In this document: one piece after another, positions 1 to 10,320 of the stretch | Position numbering within the stretch: the stretch's first letter is position 1 | How the letters are laid out: the number at the start of each line of letters is the position of its first letter | Source of the DNA: Macrobrachium rosenbergii | Taxonomy: Eukaryota > Arthropoda > Malacostraca > Decapoda > Palaemonidae | Assembly: GCF_040412425.1 (NCBI RefSeq) | Contig: NC_089781.1 | Location: 56,231,968 to 56,295,967, forward strand | Direction: 5' to 3' | Length of the DNA stretch: 64,000 nt | Translations under genes and position numbers: made by a program | The notes under the pieces: model-generated | Database searches by the model: none | What the model saw: the letters and a program-made list of their open reading frames with translations, nothing else | What the model was told of the DNA's origin: nothing

Positions 1-161
1 TCCATTGAGCAGAAAAGGTCGTCCCACCAGCAGAAGAGGGAAGATCCGGGGCTATGCTATTTCCACAGGAGGTTCAGGTGAGCCGTCCGGAGCTGTGAAG
101 CCCCCTGCCCTTTCTTCCCTTCAAAAAAAGGAGGAGGCGGTGGCCAACCCCACAGGCTGCC

Positions 162-2192
162 ATGGCAGCAACAACAAAAATACCCAGAGGCCCCTTACCA
201 GTAGGGTTCTATGTCCGTGATGCGACCTCCGGCAGGATGATGTTGGTCGACACTGGAGCCACGCGTTCGGTGTTTCCACCTTTAGGAGAGGACCGCAGAC
301 GACCGCTAGACCCAACTACCTGCCTTACAGCTGCAAGCAGGTCCCCCATCCTCTCCTACGGCACCAAGCTCCTGTCGATCTCTATCCTTGGCCGGAGGTA
401 CAGCTGGGAGTTCATCATCGCGGACATCAGGACTCCACTCCTGGGAGCGGATTTCCTCGCCCACTTCAGTCTGGCAGTCGACGTCGGCCACAAATGCCTG
501 CTGGACACCCAGTCCTGCTATTCACTGCCCTTGTCACCAGGCCCCAGGGACCTCGCCATCTGTTCCGTCGTGCCCCACCAGTATGGTTCCCTCCTGAAGG
601 AGTTCCTAAAGGTCTTCAAACCCAAGCTCCGCCAGATGCCTGGGACTCCTGCCAAACATGGGATATACCACAATATCAAGACAAAGGGCAACCCGACGCA
701 TGCGAAGTTCTGATGGCTTCCCCCGCAGCACCTTCAGGAGGCCAAAAAGGCCTTCGCAGAGATGGAAAGGATGGGCATATGCAAAAAGGCTCCCAGCCCG
801 TGGGTTTTCCCTCTTCACATGGTGCAGAAAGCAGATGGCACCTGGAGGCCCTGCGGCGACTACAGGTGGTTGAACCTGGCAACAGAACCGGACCACTATC
901 CCCTGCCAAACATGCAGGACCTGATGGCCTCTTTCCACGGGGCCAGGATATTCTCCAAAATGGACCTACTAAAATCTTATTTTCAGGTCCCAGTAGCTCC
1001 AGAGGACATCCCCAAAACCGCCATCATCACGCCCTTCAGGTCCTGCATCTTCACCTTCTCCACCTTCGGCCTGAGGAATGCGGGCACAACCTTCCAGAGG
1101 TTGATGGACAGCATCCTGGGGGACCTGGACATATGCGTCTGCTATGTCGACGATATCCTAATCTTTTCCAGATCCTGGGAGGAACACCTGCGACACATCC
1201 GGAAGGTCCTGCAGTGCCTGCAGGAGAGCGGCCTCATCATCAGGTTTGACAAGTGCACCTTCGGTGTCGAGAAGGTGGAGTTGTTAGGGCACAAGATATC
1301 CCCGGAGGGCGTCCGCCCAATGTCGTTGAAGGTCGAAGCCTTCGAGGAATTCCCCACCCCTACCGCCATCAGGGCCGTACAAGAATTCCTCGGGATGGTC
1401 AACTACTACAGAAGATTCATCCTGGGGATTGCTCACACCATGGCCCCCCCTGACGGAGGTCCTGAAGGGACGTCCAAAGACCTTAGTGTGGGGTCCCGAC
1501 CAGTTCTGGAACAGGTCATCAGAGGGACCCCTCAGCCCATTGCCTTCTTCAGTAGGAGGCTAAACCCCGCCGAGTCCTGCTACAGCACCTTCGACTGAGA
1601 ACTCCTCGCAGCACACAAGGCGGTACGGCACTTCAAGTTCCTCCTGGAGGGGACGCCCTTCACAATATGGACCGACCACCAGCCGCTGGTCCACGCCTTC
1701 ACAAGGCTGGGTGACGCATGGTCCTCTAGGCAGCAGCGGCACCTCGCAGCCATTGCGGAGTTCACCTGCACCATCAAATACCTCCCCGGCAGGAAGAACC
1801 CGGTAGCTGATGCCCTCTCGAGGATTGAGATCGATTCTGTACAGCTCGGGATCGATTACGAGGACCTGGTCCGCGAACAAGCTGCTGACCCTGAGACCCT
1901 AGCCTACCATACAGCCGTCACGTTGCTGAAGTGGAAGGATGTGCCATTCGGCTCAGGAGGATCAACATTACTGAGCTATGTCAGTACCGGACGCCCCCGC
2001 CCCCTGGTACCCGCCTCTAGATGTCGACTGGTTTTCAACATCATCTACGGCCTATCCCACCCCTCTGGAAAGACAACAGCCCGACTGCTGATGGAGAAAT
2101 TCGTCTGGCATGGCATACGGAAAGACCACCCTTTCCAGTTGACATCAAGAAAGAGAGGCCCCCTTCGTCACCCCAGCAGATACCTGGTTTAA
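162..2192 (+). pseudogene. pol: Broken gypsy pol: protease, reverse transcriptase, RNase H, integrase stub
   Basis: One reading frame runs through this interval, with two in-frame stops at 711-713 and 1596-1598. The aspartic protease active site LVDTGA is near 244-261, with the partner motif LLGADF near 439. The RT fingers motif RPCGDYRWLN is near 850 and the catalytic motif YVDDILIFS is near 1143. RNase H follows the second stop, with WTDHQPL near 1669 and ADALSR near 1810. The integrase HHCC finger begins around 2030 and is cut after GIRKDH near 2127. Both stops look like simple transitions: TGG to TGA by comparison with the sister copy, and probably CGA to TGA at 1596. A block of the connection domain is also missing near 1450-1510. 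The protein would have copied and processed the element RNA; this copy cannot make it. Confidence 0.85.
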
Positions 2193-2225
2193 TCAGACAT
2201 TACTTCCGTATTGGTGGAGGAGTAT

Positions 2226-2607
2226 TGTAAAGTCCCCGCTCAACGTGTTCTCTGTGGAGAACATCCCGTTTTCTGCGGTGCCTTTCCACGGCCTAAGGTT
2301 GAGTGGCATATATATTTATCATCATAATTGTAAACTGTGTGTATGTTGTCTTTCTAAGCAATCATGTATTATGTACAAGTAACAAGTTATTTATTTTGTA
2401 AGTCAGGCATTGTTTATCACTATGTTCTCTGTATGAACCTGCCCTGTTTTTTAAGGAACTAGTTTGACCTCAGGTCATCTGTAAATCTTTGTACCAGCGG
2501 TCTCTGCGAACTACGCAGACGTCCGCATCCCGCTTTATAAGCAGCTAGTTTTCATCAATAAATCAGCAGTACTTGTCTCCCTACTCATTATTTCGCACCT
2601 CTCTCAC
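2226..2607 (+). repeat. 3' LTR of gypsy copy 1
   Basis: The repeat begins TGTAAAGTCCCCGCT, the same start as the LTRs of the - strand copy, directly after a purine-rich tract. It contains a TATA-like CTTTATAAGC near 2532 and an AATAAA near 2556, and ends near CACCTCTCTCACA. After the first bases it differs greatly from the 376-bp LTRs of copy 2. The two are therefore subfamilies with related pol genes but diverged LTRs. The right boundary is inferred from where similarity to the older LTR at 12943 resumes. Confidence 0.7.
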
Positions 2608-3105
2608 AATCTTGGCACCCCCTGTTTAACCCTCGATTCGCCTGAGATCATTATAATTATCCTTGTGTAACTGCTGGCATTATCAAATTACAGATGGTAC
2701 ATGAGCTGTGGAAACATCGACTTGTCTTGTGCTTCTTGCAGTGAAAAGGCCACTGCAATCAACTCTTCAGTATCCCTTTCAAGAGGATTTTTCACAGACT
2801 TCAGTTTTCTAACAGTGATAGCAGCCCCCTGTTGTATCTGCCTATCATTCCCCAGTCTTCTGATTGATGTGTTTAAATGTAAATATATTCCATTTAAAGT
2901 AAACCTAAGTGTTTATTTGCAACAGTCCCTTGTTGAAGTACGGCCCTCAGCCCGACTGTTTTTTTCTGTTAAGGTTCCTGCCTGGCCTAGCAATTACAGT
3001 CAGAATTTCAAGGTTTATTAGTAAGCCCCTGTTCACGAGCTAGACCCTGGATTGGACCCCTGAACAAGGAATACAGTAAGTAGGCCAGATAAGAACTTGA
3101 AAAGT
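2608..3105 (+). repeat. 3' part of the 5' LTR of the older retroelement
   Basis: About 500 bp aligns end to end with 12943-13450, including shared stretches such as CTTGTGCTTCTTGCAGTG and AGTAAACCTAAGTG. The copy ends at AAGAACTTGAAAAG, before a TGGCGACC primer-binding-like sequence. Its upstream part was separated by gypsy copy 1, which inserted at 2607/2608. The reading frame at 2701-3021 inside it has no counterpart of interest and is not a gene. Confidence 0.65.
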
Positions 3106-3443
3106 GGCGACCTAATGCCTAGAATCATAGATTCCAGCCAGTAGCTTTTGCTAAAGCTGGATAACAGATTAGAAATGAATCTGTCATGTAGATCCTAAAA
3201 TAAGCACAAGCAAGTAAGTTCCCAAAGCGTAAGTACAATGTTATTATTTTTAGCTTATCAAAGGTGCGAATAAAACCGCGACTGTGTGCATTGCCAGGAA
3301 AGAATAGGCCTCGTGCATGCTAACAAGATTTTTCATAGCGAAGAGAGAGTCTATCTTCCAAAAAAACACAAGAATTGTGACTAATGCATGGTAGTCTGCA
3401 TGTCTTAACCACTAGGATTAGCTAAGCAGTGAGGTACGAATAT
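3106..3443 (+). other. Leader of the older retroelement, first part
   Basis: This non-coding sequence starts with TGGCGACCTAATGCC, a candidate primer-binding site. It shows no reading frame of note and is interrupted at 3443/3444 by gypsy copy 2. Sequence continuing from 7547 is taken to be the other half of the same leader. Confidence 0.45.
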
Positions 3444-3819
3444 TTTAAGAGGTGCTAAATAATAAGCAAGAGAAAAGTTAATGCTACTTTATTCAGGATG
3501 CAGGCCGTTTATATAGCAGCGGACTGACGTCACACAGAGGAATACAATAGAATCTTGGTGACTTGAGGTCAATTACTCTCGACAATAATTACAATGGATA
3601 AATACAAGTTGAGTTAAAAGAAAATGGACAATGGCTGATCTAACAATATTCTAATACATGTGCAAAAGAGATATACAAAATAAGTTGGTAACAGGTACAA
3701 ATTTACATAGATAAGCGTGGTTGATTCAGTATGGCAGATCCTGCTTGACCCGCTCCTATAGAAGCGGTATAGAAAACGGGTTGTTCATCATAGAAGACCA
3801 GCATAGCGGAGACTTTACA
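3444..3819 (-). repeat. 3' LTR of gypsy copy 2
   Basis: In the element's direction this LTR starts TGTAAAGTCCCCGCTATG and ends TAGCACCTCTTAAA. It follows a run of seven G residues (3829-3835) that forms the polypurine tract. A TATATAA-like box lies in the reverse direction near 3512. Confidence 0.9.
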
Positions 3820-3852
3820 AATACTCCCCCCCAAGACGTGGGTAACGTCTGA

Positions 3853-5620
3853 TTAGTCCAGGTATTTGCTGGGACGTTGGAGAGAGCCGCGGCTCCGCGA
3901 AGTGAGCTGGGGGTTGTGGTGTGAGTGGGAGCGGCTGGCTGTGGGTGTGGCTGGTTGCTTTCGGGGGCGGCCCCGTGTCCACCCTTTGAGGTGGCCTGGC
4001 TGCGGAGGCGACGGCTCTCGAGGAGGGCGCTGCGCGGTGCCGTCTGCTGTTTCCTCCAGGAGGGTGGGCTTGAGGCGGTCGATTGACACTCAGTCGTTCC
4101 TCCCGTGCAGGGCGAGGCGGAAGGCTTTGTTGTTCCTCTCAAGCACGGGGAAGGGCCCCTGTAGGGCCTGGTTGTGGGGGGTGGGCGGACGGCGTTGTCC
4201 CTGATGAAGACGTGGGTGGCGGAGGAAGGACAAGCCGGGAGGTGTGAAGGTGGTAGACCTGTCGGTGTATGTCCGCTGGCAGGGGGCGAACTTCCCGACT
4301 ATGTTGCAGAGCCTCTGAACTGACGGGTTGTGCCTATCTTCTGTGACTAGTTCGCCCGGGACTACGAGGGGCTCCCCGTAGATTTTCTCAGCCGACGACG
4401 GGTCGCCGATGGCTCTGGGGGCGGTTCTCAGCCTGAGGAGGACCCAAGCAGCTGGTACTTCCAATCCTCGGCGGTGCAGCGGGCCATGAGGATGCCTTCA
4501 GGGACCTCTGGAATCTCTCCACCAATCCGTTGGCTGCGGGGCTGTAGACGGTGGTGGTGTGGTGAGATGTCTCCAGCAGGCGTGCCAGGGCGGACCACAT
4601 CTCGGACAGGAAGGCTGGGCCCCTGTCGGTGGTTATGTGGTCTGGGACGCCGAACCGGCTGGTTCCAGCTGGAGAGGAGGGCCTCGGCGCACACGCTGGT
4701 GGTGGCTTCCTGCATGGGCGTCGCTTCAGGCCACCTGGTTGAGCAGTCGATGATCGTCAGGAGATATCTGGCCCCACCTGACGGGGGAAGAGGGTATGTG
4801 ACCAAACCGCCTTCCCGGCTGGGGAAACTCGCCTACCCCGGACTCGGTGTGATGTCCTATCTTGCTGGTTTGGCACCGGATACACTGTCTCGCCCAGGTC
4901 CTCGCGTCCTTCCGCATCCCGTGCCAGACGAACTCCTCCGTCAGCAGGTTGGCCGTCATCCTGCCGGCGGGGTGGGACAGCCCGTGGATGACGTCGAATA
5001 CCAGACGGCGGAGGGAGGTGGGCACCAGGGGGCGACGAGGCTGGCCAGTGCTGACGTTGCACAGGAGTTTTGGTTCCCTGGGGGCGAGGGCCACGTTCTT
5101 CCACTTTAGGGATGTGATGGCGGTGTGGTAGGCTGGAGTCTCTGGGTCGGCGGTCTGCTCCCGGGCGAGGTCCTTTTAGTTGATCCCGAGCTGCAGCAAC
5201 TGGTACCTGGAAGTAAGATTTTAAAAGTTCTAATTTAGAGAATATTTTGGCCCTGTGAAAGGAGGCCGTGAGATCTTGCACGTTTGGCAGAGGGTAGTGA
5301 TCAGGTTCAGTTGAGAGGTTGAGCCACCTGTAGTCACCACAGGGTCTCCAGGAACCATCCGGTTTCTGCACCATGTGGAGGGGAGATGCCCACGGGCTGG
5401 AGGCCTTTCTGCATATGACCATCCACTCCATCTCGGCAAAGGCATCCTTGGCCTCCTGAAGGCGCCGAGGGGGAAGCCTCCAGAACTTTGCGTGCACTGG
5501 GGGCCCCTTCGTCTTGATGTGGTGGTAGATTCCGTGCTTTGCTGGGGCTCCGGGTACCTGACGGAGCTTGGGCTTGAACACGTTGGGAACTCCTTCAGCA
5601 GCTGGGCGTACTGGTGTGTG
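3853..5620 (-). pseudogene. pol: RT stub joined to integrase, gypsy copy 2
   Basis: RT begins with KPKLRQVPGAPAKHG and continues through PCGDYRWLNL to FQVPVA near 5200. There it jumps to the linker just before integrase, so the YVDD motif and RNase H are gone. Integrase follows, with an HHCC finger (H-x3-H near 5020, CIRCQTSK near 4875), core segments around LTIIDCSTRWPEA (near 4755) and ANGLVERFQRS (near 4535), and a basic C-terminal tail ending near 3853. Several frameshifts break the core between 4805 and 4464. The tail end matches the stub left in copy 1, which confirms that both copies derive from one ancestor. Confidence 0.8.
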
Positions 5621-6933
5621 GCGACGGAGCAGATGGTAGACACGCTTGGTCCCGGTGCCAGTGGGAGGGACTGGCAGGAGTCGGTGTTGAGGAGACGCTT
5701 GTGACCAACATCGACTGCCAGCCTGAAGTGGGCGAGGAAATCCGCACCCAGGAGCGGGGTCCTTACGCCAGCGACGATGAAGTTCCACGTAAATCTCCGG
5801 CCAAGGATGGAGATCGACAGGAGCCTGGTGCCGTAGGAGAGGATGGGGGACCTGTTGGTGGCCGTCAGGAAGGCAGCCGGGTCTGGTGGGCACTTACGGT
5901 CCTCCCTGGATGGTGGAAATACTGAACGAACAGCCCCGGTGTCGACCAACATCATCCTGCCGGAGATGGTGTCGTGGACGTAGAAGCCTAATGGTTTTGG
6001 GCTCCTGGGTTCCTCTGCTGCCATGGCGGCCTGTTCTGTTGGCTGTTGCCTCCCCTGTTTTTTTGGATGGGCAAACGAGCAGGGGGGTTGGCAGTTCCGG
6101 GCGTCCTTGCCATACCGCTGGTGGTAGTAGCAAGGGCCCGGTGGGTTTTTCTTGTGGTGATACACTGGCCGCCTTCTGGTGACGGTGCTTATCTCCTCCT
6201 CTGCGCCATCCTCCAGCTGAAGGGAACTGATGGGGTGTGCGGGCGTGGATGCCCGCTTTGCTGCCCTTGCGTAGTCAGTCAGCCGCTGCGCCGTCCTAAT
6301 CAGGTCCTCGAGCGGCATGGTGTAAGGGTCGAAGATCTGCGTTCGGACCTCCAGGAGGAGCTGACGGAGGAGGATCTCCCTCGACAGGCTGATCTCAGAC
6401 TGCCTACCAATGCTGTTGGTGCCGGGAAGGGTGAGGAGGTCCTGGATCATGCCCTAAGTCTCCAGGATGTTCTGGTCATGCTGCGGGCTGGTGACGAGGT
6501 CGAGGGCGCGGGCAGCCTTCTCGGCGATAGGCAGGGAGCAGGTCTCGGCGAGGGATGTTTTCAGGTGGTGGTAGGTGACTGGGCGTACGGCAGACACCCA
6601 TGGGACGAGTTTTCTGTAGACCTCCTCTGGCAGGGCGTTGATTACAGCGTCAGCTTGTAGCACCTCGTCTGTGAGTCCCGCCAGTCTCAACTGTCCCTCA
6701 ACCCTGTACAGCCATGATGTTGGGTTGCCGTGTGTGAAGGGTGGCAGCTTTATGGCGAGGGTGGCTTTAGTTTGCTCCACCGGGAAGGGCAGCGTGCGGG
6801 GCGCGGGTAGCGGCGTGGAGGAGTGCGTGATTCTTGGCGCAGGGGAGGATGCGGGCGATATGTGTGGGAGGTAGACGTCTGAGTCTGCGAGGTTCTCGGC
6901 TAACTGAACGTGGGAGGGAATGTCCGCGTCCAT
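5230..6933 (-). pseudogene. gag: gag and protease of gypsy copy 2
   Basis: The frame opens with ATG at 6933 and reads a capsid-like protein with the motif PTSWLYRVEGQLRLAG. An in-frame TAG follows at 6451-6453, and the same frame then continues to 5230. The second part has a cysteine-histidine cluster CYYHQRYGKDARNC (about 6130-6090), which replaces a standard CCHC knuckle. The aspartic protease follows, with LVDTGA near 5945 and LLGADF further on. Downstream of the protease the frame drifts, and the RT-coding frame overlaps it with a frameshift near 5600. The proteins would have formed the particle and cut the polyprotein. Confidence 0.8.
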
Positions 6934-7147
6934 GCTTACTATTGCCCTCTTAATTGGAGTGGAATACTCGTGTCAATACGCACTTGGGAGCGTGCCGTGT
7001 GAGTCCGCTAATGACGCTGGTGATATGCCGATGAGAGTCAGCACGCCCGAACGCTGGTTAAAGCGCCGTATTTAGTCTGCTAGGGGCGTGGGGTAGTTCA
7101 TGGAGCCAAGACTAGGTCGCCGTCTGAGTCCACTAATGGCTCCAGGA

Positions 7148-7166
7148 ACCACTCCGGGGTCACCAC
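7148..7166 (-). other. Candidate primer-binding site of gypsy copy 2
   Basis: Read on the - strand, the bases next to the 5' LTR are GTGGTGACCCCGGAGTGG. They begin with the TGG that pairs to the CCA end of a tRNA primer. I did not identify which tRNA. Confidence 0.6.
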
Positions 7167-7542
7167 TTTAAGAGGTGCTAAGTAATGAGCAGGAGAAAAG
7201 TTACTGCTACTTTATTCAGGATGCAGGCTGTTTATATAGCGGCGGACTGACGTCACACAGAAGAATACAATAGTCTTGGTGACCTGAGGTCAATTACTCT
7301 CGACAATAATTACAATGGATAAATACAAGTTGAGTTAAAAGAAAATGGACAATGGCTGACCTAACAATATTCTAATACGTGTGCAAAAGAGACATATACA
7401 TAATAAGTTGGTAACAGGTACAAATTTACATAGATAAGTGTGGTTGATTCAGTATGGCAGATCCTGCTTGACCCGCTCCTATAGGAGCGGTATAGAAAAC
7501 GGGTTGCTCATCATAGAAGACCAGCATAGCGGGGACTTTACA
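7167..7542 (-). repeat. 5' LTR of gypsy copy 2
   Basis: It has the same length and ends as the LTR at 3444-3819. A TATA-like box (CGCTATATAAACAG on the - strand) lies near 7235. In the element's direction the LTR is followed directly by the primer-binding site. Confidence 0.9.
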
Positions 7543-7546
7543 ATAT

Positions 7547-8209
7547 AAGTTATAAAGAAAGGAAATAGTGCGCTTATTTCCTCCATGCACTCTGGACAAT
7601 TTGTCATCCAAAAAATTAGCTAGGCACACGGTAAAATTCGGGCCATGAATTATAGCCCAACCAGAAATTTTTCGCTTTGCTGGAGTATCTCTCATAAGTA
7701 ATCGAGCGAATTCCACGCATTCATAAATCCTGAGCGCCAAGCTGAGAAAACTGTTCCAATAGCGTTCGTCTTTTTCATAACTTTTACGCGAGAGTTCGCT
7801 CACAACAAACAGCACATGTTTAACCTACCTGCCCCCCCCGAATCATCAAATACCACGCGAGTGCGACCATTGTGTCAATAACCACACTATTCAGGCACGG
7901 GCCAGTCAGGCAACTTTCATATTTAAATAGATTAAATACATTGCGGACTTGACCATAAGAAAAATATTCAACCCGTGCATGTTAGTAACGTTGTAGGCAT
8001 TTTGTACTCGTCATATCAGGGAGGATTATTTATTTTGCCTCAGTGCAGAAATTTATAACAGCGTCATATTATTGGTACCTGGTTACCTTCGTACTACGGG
8101 GCAGCTCAGTTCTTTTGCCAAGTAAGGACGTGTGTTACCGAAACTTGTTTCACAGCGTACGCTCATCTGCTCCAACCATAGGTTGTTTCTAAGCATAGTA
8201 AATCCATTC
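7547..8209 (+). other. Leader of the older retroelement, no gene seen
   Basis: This non-coding stretch continues from the right side of the gypsy insertion. A - strand frame starting at 7815 crosses the LTR boundary at 7542, so I do not take it as a gene. Confidence 0.4.
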
Positions 8210-8470
8210 AATTACGAACCCCCACGTTCTATGGACACGTTATATTTATTCCTTTGAGAATTTTCCCCTTTTGTCCAAGAACACACTAGAGTCATTCACT
8301 TACAAACCTTATGTACGTTCTCAGAACATCTTAAACTTTCATTTACGTTCTAGAGCACGCCTGAGTCGTTCCCTTATGAACCTTATGTCCTGAGAACCCC
8401 TTAAAGTCGGTCATTTACGTCCTAGAACACGCTAGAGTCGTTCCCTTATGAACCTTTACCAGTTAAGTAA
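8210..8470 (+). repeat. Tandem repeat, unit about 71 bp
   Basis: Between two and three diverged copies share the core ACGTTCTAGAGCACGC and the phrase CCCTTATGAACC. The cores at 8343 and 8414 are 71 bp apart. The block lies just upstream of a second tandem block with some shared wording (AAGAAC, TTCG). Confidence 0.6.
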
Positions 8471-8649
8471 TCATCTTACTTTATTTTTTATACTCCTTAA
8501 ATGCTGCTTAATATCACTTTCCTAGAAAAGAGAATTATTACTGGTGTTCACAGCATATTAAATCTGCAAAGTAGAGTAAAGGTCATAAGTGATTTCTTTT
8601 GTTTGTAATACACTTTGATCTTGGCAGAGATATTACATTTTGAGTTCTG

Positions 8650-9140
8650 ATAACCCCTCAATTCGTTCAATTAAGAACCTTATGTTCAAGAACCCATTAC
8701 AGTCTTCAAGCTAATAGTTAACCTCATTTAAAAGCACGTTCTTCGAACCATTTATTCATTATGTTCATCTAAGAACTCATTAAGCTTTTCAAGCTATTAG
8801 TACCTCATTTAAGAGCGCGTTCTGAGAACTATTTATTAATTACGTTCAACTAAGAACATGTTATGCTCTTCAAGCTACTAGTACTTTATTTACGAGCACG
8901 TTCTTCGAACCGTTTATTAATTACGTTCACCTAAGAGCCCATTATGCTCTTCAAACCACTAGTTACCTTCATTTAAGAGCCATTCTTCGAACAATCTATT
9001 AATTACATTCACCTAAGAACTCATTACGCTCTTCAAGCTACTAGTTACCTTCATTTAAGAGCCCGTGCTCTCGAACAAGTTATTAATGACGTTCACCTAA
9101 GAACCCATTACGCTCTTCAAGCTACTAGACAGTGAATCTA
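8650..9140 (+). repeat. Tandem repeat, unit about 82 bp, six copies
   Basis: The phrase CTCTTCAAGCTACTAG and its variants recur at about 8703, 8786, 8867, 8948, 9030 and 9112, an 81-83 bp period. Each unit also has a CATTTAAGAGC core and an ACGTTCACCTAAGAAC core. The array ends just upstream of the gag start region and belongs to the leader of the older retroelement. Confidence 0.8.
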
Positions 9141-9298
9141 AGAGCTTGTTCTCTGAACAACTCGGATAAAGACCGTCCTTCGAACCTGCGAATTACGCTC
9201 AGTTGGGATAATAGAGCCTGCTCCCTGAAATAGGAAAACTTCTCTCGATGCCTCGGAGGGGCTCAAGGACCAAGAACTGTCAGACTGGGTCGATAAAA

Positions 9299-9330
<32 letters not shown>

Positions 9331-9355
9331 GCCAAGGAAATGTGAGAAAGGAAAG

Positions 9356-10244
9356 AAAGACAAGCCAATGAAGAAAGGGAGCGGCAAGAAAGAGAGCAAG
9401 CCAAGCTAGACAGGTCAGAGCAGGAAGAAAGGGAGAGGCAAGAAAGATAAGCCAAGGAAGAGAGGGAGAGGCAAGAAAGAGAGCAAGCCAGGCTAGACAG
9501 ATTAGCTAAGGAAGACCGGGATCAAGCCCATGAGCTTGTCATGGCTGCCCAAGGGGTCTGTAGCCCTGCAACCACACCTCCACCGTCCTCCATCACTGCC
9601 GCCAGCTCCATGACGCCAAAATGGAGTGACCTGGAGCCTGAGGCCTGGCTTGACCAAGTGGAAGAGGTCCTCAGGAATTTCAAGCCCCAGCCTGCAGAAA
9701 TCTCTATGTTCCGCTCCGTCCCATTAGCAGACCGTGGAAATCTTGTGGAGGTCCGGAAGGACATGATTAAGGCCTACGAGCTCACCTCTGAAAGATGGAG
9801 ACAGCGTTGGAGAGGACACCCAAAGGAGGCAGGTCAAACATGGGCCAATTGGGCATGCCACAAGTCCCAAGCACTCAAGCGGTGGCTAGAATCCCGCAAC
9901 GCTACCTCTGTGGAAGAAATAATAGAAACTTTTCAGCTTGTGGACTTCCTACACTATCCCCTCCGGCCATCGCTACTTACCTCTGTGACAAGAACCCTCT
10001 GACGCTAGATGAGTGCTGCCGTTTGGCAGACCACTGGGACACTCATCATCCTACAGCCAGTTCCTGGGGCTGTAAGATTTGGCCCTCTTTCCCTACCTCC
10101 AGTCAGCCTCCGCCCAAGAATGGACACCCTCACAAGAAGCCCATGTGCAGCTATTGTAAAAAATCAGGGCACTCAACTGAACAGTGCCGCTTGAAGGCTG
10201 AGAATCAGCTAGACACTCCCAGATTCCGCCAAACTGAGCCATGA
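9356..10244 (+). pseudogene. gag: Gag of older retroelement: coiled coil, SCAN-like capsid, zinc knuckle
   Basis: The N-terminal part is a highly charged coiled coil built from repeats of an EERERQEREQA-type unit, read through an in-frame TAA near 9447. A (GA)n tract at 9298-9322 lies just upstream. From 9541 the frame gives a capsid region resembling SCAN-type Gag (MIKAYELTSERWRQRWRG, then QALKRWLESR). The frame shifts near 9955 into a second frame ending with a CCHC knuckle, CSYCKKSGHSTEQC (about 10145-10186). SCAN-like Gag proteins assemble particles and the knuckle binds RNA. The frameshift and stop make this copy defective. Confidence 0.7.
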
Positions 10245-10320
10245 CTGGCTCTGGAATGAACAACAAAGGGCCTGCCCCCTCCAATGGGACAGTGCCACGC
10301 CGAGATTACAGCAAAAATTA

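Larger units (their letters stand above)
1..2607 (+). mobile_element. Ty3/gypsy LTR retrotransposon, copy 1, 5' end outside window, integrase deleted
   Basis: The left edge of the window cuts this element. Gag tail, protease, reverse transcriptase, RNase H and the start of the integrase zinc finger follow in order. The sequence then jumps to the extreme C-terminal end of integrase, a polypurine tract (2213-2225) and a 3' LTR. It matches the - strand copy at 3444-7542 over most of its length, so the two belong to one family. The roughly 1 kb that codes for the integrase core in the other copy is missing here. The element sits inside the LTR of an older retroelement, because the sequence right after 2607 is a diverged duplicate of 12943 onward. 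It has no identifiable envelope gene. I did not assign the clade. Confidence 0.85.
3444..7542 (-). mobile_element. Ty3/gypsy LTR retrotransposon, copy 2, complete ends, RT core deleted
   Basis: Two direct 376-bp LTRs (3444-3819 and 7167-7542) bound this element. ATAT lies immediately outside both ends (3440-3443 and 7543-7546), which fits a 4-bp target duplication. In the element's direction, a primer-binding-like sequence follows the 5' LTR, then gag, protease, the first third of RT, integrase, a purine tract and the 3' LTR. About 850 bp coding for the RT catalytic core, RNase H and linker in copy 1 is absent. By eye the LTRs differ at roughly 15 to 20 positions, so the insertion is not very recent. 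The element could only have moved with enzyme supplied by another copy. Confidence 0.9.

Noticed and set aside
2701..3021. A 106-codon frame
   Set aside because: Lies inside the older LTR; its duplicate near 13030-13350 does not keep the frame.
7426..7815. A 129-codon - strand frame
   Set aside because: It crosses the boundary of the gypsy LTR at 7542, so it cannot predate the insertion, and it has no recognisable domain.
8210..9140. CRISPR-like array
   Set aside because: The repeats are contiguous and diverged with no spacer pattern, and the genome is an animal's.
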